From NCBI GenBank assembly GCA_022448245.1, contig JAKVCO010000001.1, positions 1-64,000 of the forward strand: a stretch of 64,000 nt of DNA. The letters run 5' to 3'. Made by a program: the position numbers and the translations under genes. The stretch is from Paracoccaceae bacterium (GTDB lineage: Bacteria; Pseudomonadota; Alphaproteobacteria; Rhodobacterales; Rhodobacteraceae). This document shows, in pieces, positions 8,773 to 17,670 of this stretch. Position 1 is the first letter of the stretch; every line of letters starts with the position of its first letter. The notes under the pieces were generated by a model, which saw only the letters and a program-made list of their open reading frames with translations, did not search any database and had not been told where the DNA came from.

Positions 8773-9540
8773 TTACTGCGCGTTCGGGATGAAGAGCTTT
8801 TGACCTTCGAGCGCATAGGCGCCGATGACCTCTTGGCCGGGGCCCGTGAGCCATGCCTCGAAGCGCTGGGTGGCGGGTGTCTCTTCCGTGGGAAGGAAGG
8901 AGTATTGGTTGAAAAGAGCCGAGTCGCCTTCGAAAAGGATCGCGTGATCGCGCCGGTTGCCAAAGGTGAGCCAACTCGCGCGGTCGCTGAGCACATATGC
9001 ATCCATAGCGACGGCCGCGTTGAGCGTTGCGCCCATTCCGTTGCCGATTTCACGGTACCAGCGACCCGAGGCGGCGCCGGGATCGCGGTCAGCGGTGGCC
9101 CAGAGCGCGAGTTCGGCCTTGTGCGTGCCGCTGTCGTCGCCACGGCTGGTAAAGAGGGCGGCGGCGTCCGCAATCCGTGCAAGGGCATCTGCAGCCGTCG
9201 CAGCAGAGCGCGCCATTGCCGGATCATCTGCTGGGCCCAAGAGGACAAAATCGTTGTACATGACTTCCGTCCGGCGGAGGAAATCACCATCCTCGACCGC
9301 TTTGTCTTCGGCGGCGGGCGCGTGGGTCAACACGGCATCAACGTCCCCGGCAGCGCCGAGAGACAGCGCACGCCCCGTACCCACCACGATCAGGCGCACT
9401 TCGTCGCCGGAGGCCGCCTCGTAGGCCGGTATCAATTCGCCGGCGAGGCCCGAGTTCTCGAAACTAGTGGTCACGGCAAGGCGAAACTCATCGGCTGATG
9501 CGGGCAACGCGAGGCAAAGCCACAACAAGAGTGATCTCAT
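8773..9540 (-). CDS. tupA: periplasmic tungstate-type oxyanion-binding protein
   Basis: The protein has 255 residues with a Sec signal peptide (MRSLLLWLCLALPASA). It has the TupA hallmarks: TTSFENSGLAGELIP near the N-terminus, VGTGRALSLGAAGDVDAVLTHAP, and VMYNDFVLLGPADDP. These proteins deliver tungstate to a TupBC importer; related proteins bind molybdate or vanadate, so the ligand is not fixed by sequence alone. It is the last gene of tupB-tupC-tupA and overlaps tupC by 4 bp. Confidence 0.88.
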   Translation of the reverse strand: MRSLLLWLCLALPASADEFRLAVTTSFENSGLAGELIPAYEAASGDEVRLIVVGTGRALSLGAAGDVDAVLTHAPAAEDKAVEDGDFLRRTEVMYNDFVLLGPADDPAMARSAATAADALARIADAAALFTSRGDDSGTHKAELALWATADRDPGAASGRWYREIGNGMGATLNAAVAMDAYVLSDRASWLTFGNRRDHAILFEGDSALFNQYSFLPTEETPATQRFEAWLTGPGQEVIGAYALEGQKLFIPNAQ

Positions 9541-10202
9541 GTCTGGGTCTCCAGAAACGCCTGAGCGGCCTCAGGCGGGGAATTGAAAAAATCTTCGGGG
9601 GTGAAGGGGCCCCTCACGCTGCCGTTTTCGACCCAAAGGATGTCACTGGCCAGCCGCTTGGCCTGACTGGCGCTGTGGGTCGACATGAAGAGGCGCAAGC
9701 CCTCGGCTGCTCGCTGGGCCACAAGCGTTTCCATCGCGCGCACAGTGGGTGCGTCCAAGTTTGCGGCAGGTTCATCGAGGAAGATAACCTTGGGGTCAGT
9801 GATGAGCGCGCGTCCGAGCGCGAGGCGCTGTGCTTCGCCGCCTGAGAGGCGGGGCGCGTGTTGATCGAGAAGGTCCGTCAGCTCCAACTCGAGGGCGATC
9901 TCTGCGCCATCGCCCGGCAGTCCCCGCAGCTTGAGCGGGAGAAGGAGATTTTCGCGAGCAGAGCGGCGCAGAAGAACAGGACGCTGAAAGACAAAGGCCT
10001 GTTCGTCGGGCGCAACGCCGTCCCAGACGACGGCGCCACTGCGCGGCCTTTCGAGGCCATGGAGCAGCTTTAGGAGCGTGGTTTTGCCCGCCCCATTGGG
10101 GCCCATCAGGACGGTCACGCCTTTGGGACCCAGCTCGAGCGTCACAGGGCCGAGCATGGCTGCATCGCCGCGCGCGACGAGGGCTTTTTCAAGTCTTACC
10201 AT
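9537..10202 (-). CDS. tupC: tungstate-type ABC importer, ATPase subunit
   Basis: A 221-residue ABC ATPase with intact Walker A (MGPNGAGKTT), Q-loop (FVFQRP), signature (LSGGEAQR) and Walker B (VIFLDEP). It overlaps the permease gene upstream by 7 bp and tupA downstream by 4 bp, so the three subunits are coupled. It powers uptake of the oxyanion bound by TupA. The intact motifs contrast with the degenerate ABC proteins at 1065-4849. Confidence 0.88.
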   Translation of the reverse strand: MVRLEKALVARGDAAMLGPVTLELGPKGVTVLMGPNGAGKTTLLKLLHGLERPRSGAVVWDGVAPDEQAFVFQRPVLLRRSARENLLLPLKLRGLPGDGAEIALELELTDLLDQHAPRLSGGEAQRLALGRALITDPKVIFLDEPAANLDAPTVRAMETLVAQRAAEGLRLFMSTHSASQAKRLASDILWVENGSVRGPFTPEDFFNSPPEAAQAFLETQT

Positions 10203-10858
10203 GGGCGCGTTCTCTCAGCTCGCGTGAGCATATGGAGAGACACAGAGATCAGAAGCGAGATCGAGATCAGCACAGCCCCGAGTGCCACCGCAAACCAGAG
10301 ATTGCCCTTGGAGACCTCGAGCGTGATGGCCGTCGTGAGAACGCGCGTCAGGTGATCGATATTGCCGCCGACGATGAGGATGGCTCCCACTTCGCCAACG
10401 GCGCGCCCGAACCCTGCGAGCATGGCCGTCAAAAGCGAGCGGCGCGCATCCCAAATGAGAACGCCCATGCGCTGGCGACGTGTTGCACCAAGCGACAATA
10501 GCAGGTCTCGGTACTGAGCCCACAGATCGCGCACGACCTGGTGCGCCAGGGAGGCCACAAGCGGCAAAACGATGATGACCTGCGCCAGCACCATCGCCCA
10601 GGTCGTGAACAGAAGTTCCAGCACGCCAAAGGGCCCGGACCGCGACAAAAGCAAGTAAAGGACGAGGCCCACCACCACCGGCGGCAGCCCCATGAAGGCG
10701 TTCAGCACAGCCACGAGGATGCGCCGTGCCTTGAACCGCGTGACCGCAAGCCACGCGCCAAGTGGGATGCCCAATGCGGATGCGATGATCACCGCGCTCA
10801 CCGAAACGATGAGCGAGCGAACAGTAATTTCAACGAGGTCTAGAAACCAAGGCGCCAT
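10196..10858 (-). CDS. tupB: tungstate-type ABC importer, permease subunit
   Basis: About 220 residues from ATG 10858; the frame remains open to a TTG at 10876, but the ATG is preferred. It is a polytopic membrane protein with about five helices and the EAA-type loop of binding-protein-dependent permeases (ARRSLLTAMLAGFGRAVGEVG). It is the first gene of the tup operon. The start lies ~30 bp from the end of the TetR-type gene on the same strand, so read-through from that gene is possible. Confidence 0.87.
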   Translation of the reverse strand: MAPWFLDLVEITVRSLIVSVSAVIIASALGIPLGAWLAVTRFKARRILVAVLNAFMGLPPVVVGLVLYLLLSRSGPFGVLELLFTTWAMVLAQVIIVLPLVASLAHQVVRDLWAQYRDLLLSLGATRRQRMGVLIWDARRSLLTAMLAGFGRAVGEVGAILIVGGNIDHLTRVLTTAITLEVSKGNLWFAVALGAVLISISLLISVSLHMLTRAERTRPW

Positions 10859-10891
10859 GGCTTGTCCAACTGCCAAGGCCGGACGCCGAAA

Positions 10892-11500
10892 TCAAGCGGC
10901 GAGGATACGATCGGTCACGCCACCAAGCATCTGGTCGAGCGTCATCTCGGGACCTTTCTCCGCCAGCTGAGGCACCATGGACAGATAAGACAATCCGTGG
11001 ACGAAGCACCACAGGTAGTAGGAACGCTCCACCACCAGCGGGGTGATCTCGGGTTCGCCCAGCGCGGCGCGGACTTCTTCCTGCACGAGGCCGTAGACGA
11101 GTTTGCCGGAATTCTGCACTTCGTCATCTTCATTGCTGTCCATATTCGCAAAGCGCAGCTGAAACATACCGGGCTCTTTCAAGGCGAAGGTCACATAGTT
11201 CCGCCCCATGGCGATGATGCGTTCGCGGGTGCCTTTCTCGTGGGCTGACAGATCGTCTTGGAGCTCCACGTAATGGCGCGCCATCGCATCGAGGACCGCG
11301 CCCTCAACCATTTCTTCTTTGTTTTTGAAGTGCTTGTACGGCGCTGCAGTGGACACACCAGCCAGACGGCATGCATCCGAGACCGAGAAATTGTCCCGCC
11401 CCTTTTCTTCAATCAACTGCCGCGTCGCACGGATCAGCGCGCCGCGAAGATCGCCATGATGATAGGAGCTTCGCTGCTCTTTAACCTGCTCTTCTGCCAT
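10892..11500 (-). CDS. TetR-family repressor, probable regulator of the adjacent RND pump
   Basis: 202 residues from the ATG at 11500; the frame extends upstream to 11572, but the upstream part covers the operator and promoter. The N-terminal helix-turn-helix includes SVSDACRLAGVSTAAPYKHFKNKEEM. The C-terminal ligand domain is WHG/TetR_C-like (RNYVTFALKEPGMFQLRF). It is divergent from a periplasmic adaptor/RND pump pair, and a palindrome lies in the gap, the usual arrangement for local repression relieved by a pump substrate. Confidence 0.85.
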   Translation of the reverse strand: MAEEQVKEQRSSYHHGDLRGALIRATRQLIEEKGRDNFSVSDACRLAGVSTAAPYKHFKNKEEMVEGAVLDAMARHYVELQDDLSAHEKGTRERIIAMGRNYVTFALKEPGMFQLRFANMDSNEDDEVQNSGKLVYGLVQEEVRAALGEPEITPLVVERSYYLWCFVHGLSYLSMVPQLAEKGPEMTLDQMLGGVTDRILAA

Positions 11501-11546
11501 TTTTGCAATCTGCACAGAACTTTTGCCCTTGTCAAAGTAAGAGGCT

Positions 11547-11560
11547 CTTACATATGTAAG
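11547..11560. promoter_or_regulatory. palindromic operator between tetR and the RND operon
   Basis: CTTACATATGTAAG is a perfect 14-bp palindrome in the 86-bp gap between the TetR start (11500) and the adaptor start (11587). Position and symmetry fit a TetR dimer site that controls both directions. Confidence 0.65.
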
Positions 11561-11586
11561 CCTATCTAACATTCAGGGAGATCGGC

Positions 11587-12726
11587 ATGGCTCGCTTTGA
11601 ACGCACGGGACGCTTCTTGAGGCAGGCGCTACGACTGACCCTCAGGGTAGTAATCACTTTGGTTGTCATTGGGGGCGCGGGTGCCGCGGTCTTTTATGGC
11701 CAGTCCTTCCTGGAGGCGCGTGCCGCTGCCGTGCCGGAGCCAAAAGCCGCGCCGCTGACCATCGTCTCAGTTCGCGAGCTGGAGCTGCGCAATGGCTATC
11801 GTCAGACACGTGCCTTCGTGGGCCAGATCGAACCGCAGCGCACTGTCGCGGTCTCCTTCGAACTGGCAGGCAAGCTCATCGACATCGCAGTCGACGAAGG
11901 TGACGAAGTCGAAACCGGTCAGCGCATCGCTTCCCAAGATGTGGATCTCCTGACCGCCGAGCAGAGCCAGTTGCAATCGTCCCGTGAGGCGCTGGAAGCT
12001 CAACTCGATTTCGCCTTGCAGCGCCTCGAGCGCGCCGAAAGCCTGCTAGAAAGCGGCTTTGCGAGCCAGGAACGCCTCGATCAGGCGGTTTCGTCCCGCG
12101 ATGAACTTGCCGCCCGTATCCGCGAGACCGATGCCCGCCTCGAGACCATCGCCATCCGCCTTGAGAAATCCACCATTGAGGCGCCCTTCGATGGCCGCGT
12201 CACGCGCCGCTTCCTCGACGGGGGCGAAGCGCTGAGCCCCGGTCAGACTGTACTCGAGATCGTTGAAACCGAGGCCCCGCTTGTCCGTGTCGGCGTGCCT
12301 TTGTCGCTAGCTCCGGAAAGCCTGCGCGACGCCGTGCTCGTCCTCAACGGTGAGGAGTTCGAGGCCGAGTTCCTGACCCTGCGCCCCGACATCGATCCCA
12401 CGACCCGCACGCGAACAGCGCTTTATCGCCCCACAAGCCCGATCCCTGCGGCCTTTGGCCAAACCGCTGAGATTCGCGTGGAAACCGACGTGGCAGCAAA
12501 AGGTACTTGGGTGCCCGTCGCCTCGCTTAAGGAAGGCGCGCGCGGCCAGTGGACGCTTCTCGTGATCAACCAAGCGAACGTCGTCCAGCGCGCAACGGCC
12601 CTTGTGATCTACGCCGAAACGGACCGTGTGTTCGTGCAAGGCTCATTCCCCGAAGGCACCCGCATGATCGAAGAAGGCCCGCAACGCGTGGTCCCCGGTC
12701 AGCGCGTCTCCGTGGTGGAGGGGTAA
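11587..12726 (+). CDS. RND efflux periplasmic adaptor (HlyD/AcrA type)
   Basis: 379 residues with an N-terminal membrane anchor (~20-45), a lipoyl half-motif (GKLIDIAVDEGDEVETGQ), a coiled-coil hairpin (~115-195), a second lipoyl half (STIEAPFDGRVTRRFLDGGE) and a beta-barrel. The SD AGGGAG precedes the ATG. It links the inner-membrane pump at 12727 to an outer-membrane channel not encoded here. Control by the divergent TetR gene is likely. Confidence 0.9.
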   Translation: MARFERTGRFLRQALRLTLRVVITLVVIGGAGAAVFYGQSFLEARAAAVPEPKAAPLTIVSVRELELRNGYRQTRAFVGQIEPQRTVAVSFELAGKLIDIAVDEGDEVETGQRIASQDVDLLTAEQSQLQSSREALEAQLDFALQRLERAESLLESGFASQERLDQAVSSRDELAARIRETDARLETIAIRLEKSTIEAPFDGRVTRRFLDGGEALSPGQTVLEIVETEAPLVRVGVPLSLAPESLRDAVLVLNGEEFEAEFLTLRPDIDPTTRTRTALYRPTSPIPAAFGQTAEIRVETDVAAKGTWVPVASLKEGARGQWTLLVINQANVVQRATALVIYAETDRVFVQGSFPEGTRMIEEGPQRVVPGQRVSVVEG

Positions 12727-15700
12727 GTGGAAACGCTCACCTACCGCTCCCCTCGCCTTGTTGTCCTCATCGTTCTGACGATGGTCGCGGCGGGTGTCGC
12801 TGCCTTTCTGTCGCTTGGTCGGCAGGAAGACCCCTCCATCACCAACCTATTCGCTACCGTCACCACCCAGTTCCCTGGCGCCGACCCCGCCCGGGTGGAG
12901 GCGCTCGTCACCGCTGAGATCGAAGAAGAGGTCCGCACTATCGCGGAGGTTGACCTTGTCACCAGCGTCTCGCGGACGGGCGTGTCCGTGGTCTCGGTGG
13001 AGCTTATCCAGACCTTGGGCGAGACAGAGATCGAGCAGACATGGACGGACGTGCGCGCCGCTGTAGCCCGTGCTCAGACGTCCTTCCCCGCCGACGTGCT
13101 GGCGCCTGAGATCGATAGCGAAGGCATCAGCGCCTATTCGGCGGTTATCTCGGTAACACCAACGCATGATGACGTGGCCCCTGCCCTTATCTCGCGCCAC
13201 GCAGAGGTTTTGGCAGACCGTTTGCGCAACATCCCCTCGACCCGCGCGGTGGACCTCTTTGGTCTGCCTGAAGAAGAGGTGCTGATCTCCGTCGATCCGA
13301 TGCGCGCTGCTGCCCTTGGCCTCTCGGCCACCGAAATCAGCCAGCTGATTACTGCCGCTGACGGCAAGGTGCAGGCTGGCCGTCTGCAGGACAACGCAGA
13401 CCTTTCGATCACTGTCTCGGGCGAAATCGAGGCCATTGACCGGCTGCGCGGCATAGTGCTGCGCGAGAATGCGGATGGTGTGACGGTAACGCTCGCCGAT
13501 GTGGCCGAGATCAGCCGTGGCATCCGCACGCCGCAGTCCGAGATGGCGTTCGCTAATGGTAAGCCCGCCGTGCTCGTGGGGGTTTTGGCGCAAGACGGCG
13601 TGCAGATTGATGTTTGGATGGAGAGGGTCCGCACCTCGTTGACGGAGGGGACGGCGAGCGTCCCCTTCGGCCTCCAGGAAACGCTGCTCTTTGATCAGTC
13701 GACCTACACGGTCGAGCGTCTTCAAAGCGTGGCGCTAAATATGGCCATTGGTATCGGCCTCGTGGTGGCGGTGCTTCTCGTGACGCTGGGCCTGCGTGCG
13801 GCGATCATCGTGGCGCTGGTTTTGCCCGTGGTGTCCTTGGCCACGCTGGCCACGCTCAATTTCATGGGCATTCCGCTGCACCAAATGTCGGTCACCGGCC
13901 TCATCGTGGCGCTTGGGCTTCTCGTCGATGCAGCCATCGTGATGTGTGACGAGGTCCGCAAACGTCTGGCTCAGGGTATGGACCGTGAAAACGCGGCGGG
14001 TGACGCGGTGCGCCGCCTTGCTGGCCCGCTCCTGGCGTCCACTGTCACGACCGCGCTGGCGTTCACGCCCATGATCCTGCTGCCCGGACCTGCGGGCGAC
14101 TTCGTAGGCTCGATCGCGATCTCCGTCGTTGTGATGCTGATCTGGTCGCTCATCGTGGCGCTGACCGTGACCCCAGCGCTCGCCGCTTGGTTCATCAAAG
14201 CTGTGCCTGCGCGCGAGGGATCGGGCCTCTTTGAGCGTTTCATGGGCCTCGTGTTGCGCAACCCGCTGCGGTCGCTGGCGATCTCCCTCATCCTGCCGGT
14301 GCTGGGCTTCATGTCCATGTCGACGCTGACGGCCCAGTTCTTCCCCGGCGTCGACCGCGATCAGTTCTATCTCGAGGCGGATATGCCTGCGGGCACCAGC
14401 ATCTCGGAAACGCGGGAAGCCGTGCTTCAGATGGATAGCTCCCTGCGTGCAGATAGCGGTGTGGAGAGCGTCTATTGGACCGTGGGCACTTCGGGCCCTG
14501 CCTTCTACTACAACATCACCGGCGGGCGATCGCAGGAGCCTGCTTTCGCGCAGGCGATGATCACGACGACCACGGACGCAGATGCTGCGCGCCTCGTGGA
14601 AGCGCTGCAGGAAGAATTCGGCGCGGCCTACCCGCAGGCGCAGATCGTGGTGCGCGGCATCGTGCAAGGCCCGCCTGTGGCCGCGCCTGTTGAGCTGCGA
14701 ATTGAGGGCCAGGACCCTGCAGAGCTGCGCCGTCTAGGGGACAAGCTGCGCGCGATCATGGTCGCCAATGAGCTCGTTACGTCTGTCCGGACCGGCACAA
14801 ACGGCGGTGCGCCGCAGGTCCGCTTCGAGATTGACGAGGTGCAGGCACGCCTCCTCGGCCTCAACGTCACGGACGTGGCTAACCAGCTGAACGCGGCCCT
14901 CGTGGGTGTGACGGGCGGGTCTCTCGTGGAAGGGACCGAACAGCTTCCGGTGCGCGTGCGCATGGGCGACGGCCTGCGCAGCGATCTCGCCGCAATCTCG
15001 GACATGTCAATCCTTTTGCCCGGGGCCGCGAGCCTAAGCGCGCAGGGCACCTACCCTGCTGTGCCGCTTTCGGCCTTGGCCACCCCAGTGCTGGAGCCCG
15101 CCGAAGGCACCATCATCCGCCGCGGCGGCCAGCGCGAGAATACGGTGCAAGCCTTCCTCGTGCCCAATGTGCTGCCAGAAGAGGCCCTTACGGAAATCGG
15201 TGCGGTCCTCGATGAGCAAGGATTTGAATTGCCAGAGGGCTACCAGCTCAAGATCGGCGGCGACGCAGATGCCCGCGATGACACGGTAGGCAGCCTCATG
15301 GCCTCGGTCGGTCTGATCGTGACCCTTACAATCGGGACCATCGCGCTGACATTTAACAGCTTCCGCCTGACCGCTGTGACGCTTGTCGTTTGCGGCCTTT
15401 CGGCGGGTCTTTCGATCCTGTCGCTGGCGATCATGCAGTATCCGTTTGGCATCGTGGCCATCATCGGTGTGATTGGCTCTATCGGTGTATCGATCAACGC
15501 AGCGATCATCATCCTGACAGGCCTGCAGGCCGATCCGGCTTCCAACGCGGGCGACCGCGGGGCGATGGCCAAGGTGGTGGCAGGGTCCTCCCGGCACATC
15601 ATCTCTACCACGGTCACCACGTTCGGCGGTTTCCTCCCGCTGATCCTCGACGGAGGCGCCTTCTGGCCACCGTTTGCCGTGTCGATCGCAGGCGGCGTGC

Positions 15701-15840
15701 TGTTGAGCACGGTGGTGAGCTTCCTCTTCACCCCGGCGGCCTTCGCGCTCATCCACCGCAAAGTGCCCATGCAATCGGAAGAAGACGCAGAGACGGCGCC
15801 CGCTGACAGCCCCCTCCCATTCCCACTGGCTGCGGAATGA
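12727..15840 (+). CDS. RND-family multidrug efflux transporter
   Basis: 1037 residues starting at a GTG immediately after the adaptor stop codon. It has the typical RND layout: membrane helix 1, a first large periplasmic loop, helices 2-6, a second loop, and helices 8-12. The helix 4 region (GLIVALGLLVDAAIVMCDEV) carries the acidic residue of the proton relay. The length equals that of AcrB-like/MMPL-type HAE1 pumps. Substrates cannot be deduced. Confidence 0.92.
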   Translation: METLTYRSPRLVVLIVLTMVAAGVAAFLSLGRQEDPSITNLFATVTTQFPGADPARVEALVTAEIEEEVRTIAEVDLVTSVSRTGVSVVSVELIQTLGETEIEQTWTDVRAAVARAQTSFPADVLAPEIDSEGISAYSAVISVTPTHDDVAPALISRHAEVLADRLRNIPSTRAVDLFGLPEEEVLISVDPMRAAALGLSATEISQLITAADGKVQAGRLQDNADLSITVSGEIEAIDRLRGIVLRENADGVTVTLADVAEISRGIRTPQSEMAFANGKPAVLVGVLAQDGVQIDVWMERVRTSLTEGTASVPFGLQETLLFDQSTYTVERLQSVALNMAIGIGLVVAVLLVTLGLRAAIIVALVLPVVSLATLATLNFMGIPLHQMSVTGLIVALGLLVDAAIVMCDEVRKRLAQGMDRENAAGDAVRRLAGPLLASTVTTALAFTPMILLPGPAGDFVGSIAISVVVMLIWSLIVALTVTPALAAWFIKAVPAREGSGLFERFMGLVLRNPLRSLAISLILPVLGFMSMSTLTAQFFPGVDRDQFYLEADMPAGTSISETREAVLQMDSSLRADSGVESVYWTVGTSGPAFYYNITGGRSQEPAFAQAMITTTTDADAARLVEALQEEFGAAYPQAQIVVRGIVQGPPVAAPVELRIEGQDPAELRRLGDKLRAIMVANELVTSVRTGTNGGAPQVRFEIDEVQARLLGLNVTDVANQLNAALVGVTGGSLVEGTEQLPVRVRMGDGLRSDLAAISDMSILLPGAASLSAQGTYPAVPLSALATPVLEPAEGTIIRRGGQRENTVQAFLVPNVLPEEALTEIGAVLDEQGFELPEGYQLKIGGDADARDDTVGSLMASVGLIVTLTIGTIALTFNSFRLTAVTLVVCGLSAGLSILSLAIMQYPFGIVAIIGVIGSIGVSINAAIIILTGLQADPASNAGDRGAMAKVVAGSSRHIISTTVTTFGGFLPLILDGGAFWPPFAVSIAGGVLLSTVVSFLFTPAAFALIHRKVPMQSEEDAETAPADSPLPFPLAAE

Positions 15841-15924
15841 GGCGCCGCGCCGGGCATGACCAGCTGCCTTCCCACAGGCGCAGCAGGTCGGGCCCGGCGC
15901 CATCGAGATTGTGCAAACGTCGGG

Positions 15925-17509
15925 CTAGAGGCGCTCCATGATCGGCATCGATCGCAGCGTGCCCACGGGATAGGCGCTGTCAAAGAGCCTTGTTTGATCA
16001 AAGTCCGGCTCGCGCACGCGAATTTGGGACTGCGCAATCGACGCCTGCTCCATCCGGTCGGACGCCGCGTGAAGGGCGTAAAGGAAGCGTCGGATGGCCA
16101 TGAAGTTGGGGCTCAGCGTGCTTGTCATCGTGGCGTCCAGCGTCGCGCGCGAATAGTCCCCCGCCCCGGTACGCGCCATGCGGGAAATGGCGTGCGGAAG
16201 GGCTTTTCGCTGCGACCGGATGCAAGCGAGAGGCCGCGCTCCGCCGACCCGATTGCCGCCTCGTACTGGCCAAGCGCCGTCTGGTAGTTGGCCCGGAATG
16301 CCCACGAGATCGGATTGGCGTCATTGGCCTCGATGGACTTCTGACACAGGTAATCGCCATGGGCCGCGTCGTGCGTGTGCACGAAGCTGTGCCGTGCCGC
16401 GAAGGCCAGCACCATGGAGTTGTTTGGGTCCTCGCGGAACGCCTCAAAGATCGCCTGCTCGTTGTCGATCGGCTCAAGAAAATCGTCCGTCAGGTGCTCG
16501 AATACGGCTGTGTTTCGCACGAAGGCGCGCCACGCGGCGTAGGCAGCTTTTGGATCAAGCCTGTGCCCCTGCGCGAGCATCCGATCCGCCGCGATCAGTC
16601 CATGGCGCGAGAAATCGAAAAGCTGTTCACGCCCCACCATGGCCAGCGCCAACCGTAGATCCTCAAGCTTTCGGTCCGCGTGGCCCTTGGCAAGGAATTC
16701 ACCAATCGCCTGGCACGCGTGGTTGCCGATGCAGCTGAGAATGAAATGGCTCTCATCAGACATGGGCACGCCGATCTTGGACAGATCACTGCGCCAATGG
16801 GTCTTTTTCGTGGGGTCCTTCAGCCGGGTTGAGGTGTAGGACACGCCGCCACTGGAGGAGATGTCGATCGTGATGAAGATCCACGGCTTCACCCGATTTA
16901 GCACACCCGCAAAGCTCGGATCATCGATATCAATGCATTCCACATCTCCAAGTTCGAGCGCAGTGGCAACGATCCTCTCGCGCAGGAAATGGTAGATCCA
17001 TTGATCCTCCAGCCTGATCTCCGGGCCGAAGCGAAACACAAGAACAGGGCTGATCCGCGCGGAATCCGCGCGTCGCTGCGCCGGGCGCGACGGCGTGATC
17101 GAGGCCTCGACCTCAACGGTATCCGACTGCAGCAGCTCTCGGATCCACATCAGGAAAGCGGGATCGCAGACATCGATATCCTCGAACAGCTCGGCGCCAG
17201 CGTCAGGAATCCGCACCACATAGACTTTACGGGTCGAGCTGAACGTTCCCTCGCTCACACAAAAGAACATCGCTCCATTCGCCGAGTTCACACCGAATTT
17301 CCGACAGAACCTGGCGAAGCGAGCCTGAGGCTTGCTCGGGTTCGCGTGTACTCCAGAGCTTTTGTTGCAAGTATCGGCAGGAGCGCGTGAAGTCGCGCGC
17401 CATCAACAGCAACGCGATTAGCCCGCGCGCCTTGGCACCGCGTGGCGTTAGCACTTTCCCGGTATCGTCCGAGATTTTTTAGTGGCTCATCAATCTCAAT
17501 GCGCAGCAT
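15925..17509 (-). pseudogene. BTAD/SARP-like transcriptional regulator broken by frameshifts
   Basis: Three overlapping minus-strand frames together make one ~525-residue regulator. It has an N-terminal winged helix (TPRGAKARGLIALLLMARDF; WSTREPEQASGSLRQVLSEI), a middle domain and C-terminal TPR-like helices ending at MPIMERL. The frame changes in a run of six T at 17475-17480 (deleting one restores LKISDDTGKVLTPR), again in the GGG at 17231-17233 (removing one restores QLDRKVYVV), and a third time near 16185-16205. Each break is a one-base change in a short homopolymer. It is divergent from the PAP2/haloperoxidase gene and would be its regulator. It could be a real decaying gene or an intact gene with sequence errors. 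Confidence 0.75.
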
Positions 17510-17616
17510 AGCACCCTCGTTAAGGTTACGTAGGGGAGGTTAGACCAACACCTTTGTGCGTAACGGTCGCCAACCGTGAAATATGTGTGACTGCAGCTTA
17601 GGCACTTGGCGCCAAA

Positions 17617-17625
17617 GGGGGGGGG
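17617..17625 (+). repeat. run of nine G upstream of the haloperoxidase-like gene
   Basis: A G9 tract sits 45 bp before the ATG at 17671, between two GGCGCC boxes (17608-17613 and 17624-17629). Such a tract in a leader or promoter could vary in length. Confidence 0.6.
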
Positions 17626-17670
17626 CGCCGCTACCGTTACCCGTGCAATCACATAGCGGAAGTGAGCGAG

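Noticed and set aside
13735-14667. A 310-codon open frame antisense to the RND pump, and others like it at 12.8-16 kb
   Set aside because: His/Arg/Asp-rich composition typical of antisense reading of high-GC genes; the RND gene is unambiguous.
15846-15901. Inverted repeat GCGCCGGGC / GCCCGGCGC after the RND gene as a strong terminator
   Set aside because: The arms are separated by about 38 bp and no T-run follows; a weak bidirectional terminator is possible but not supported enough to list.
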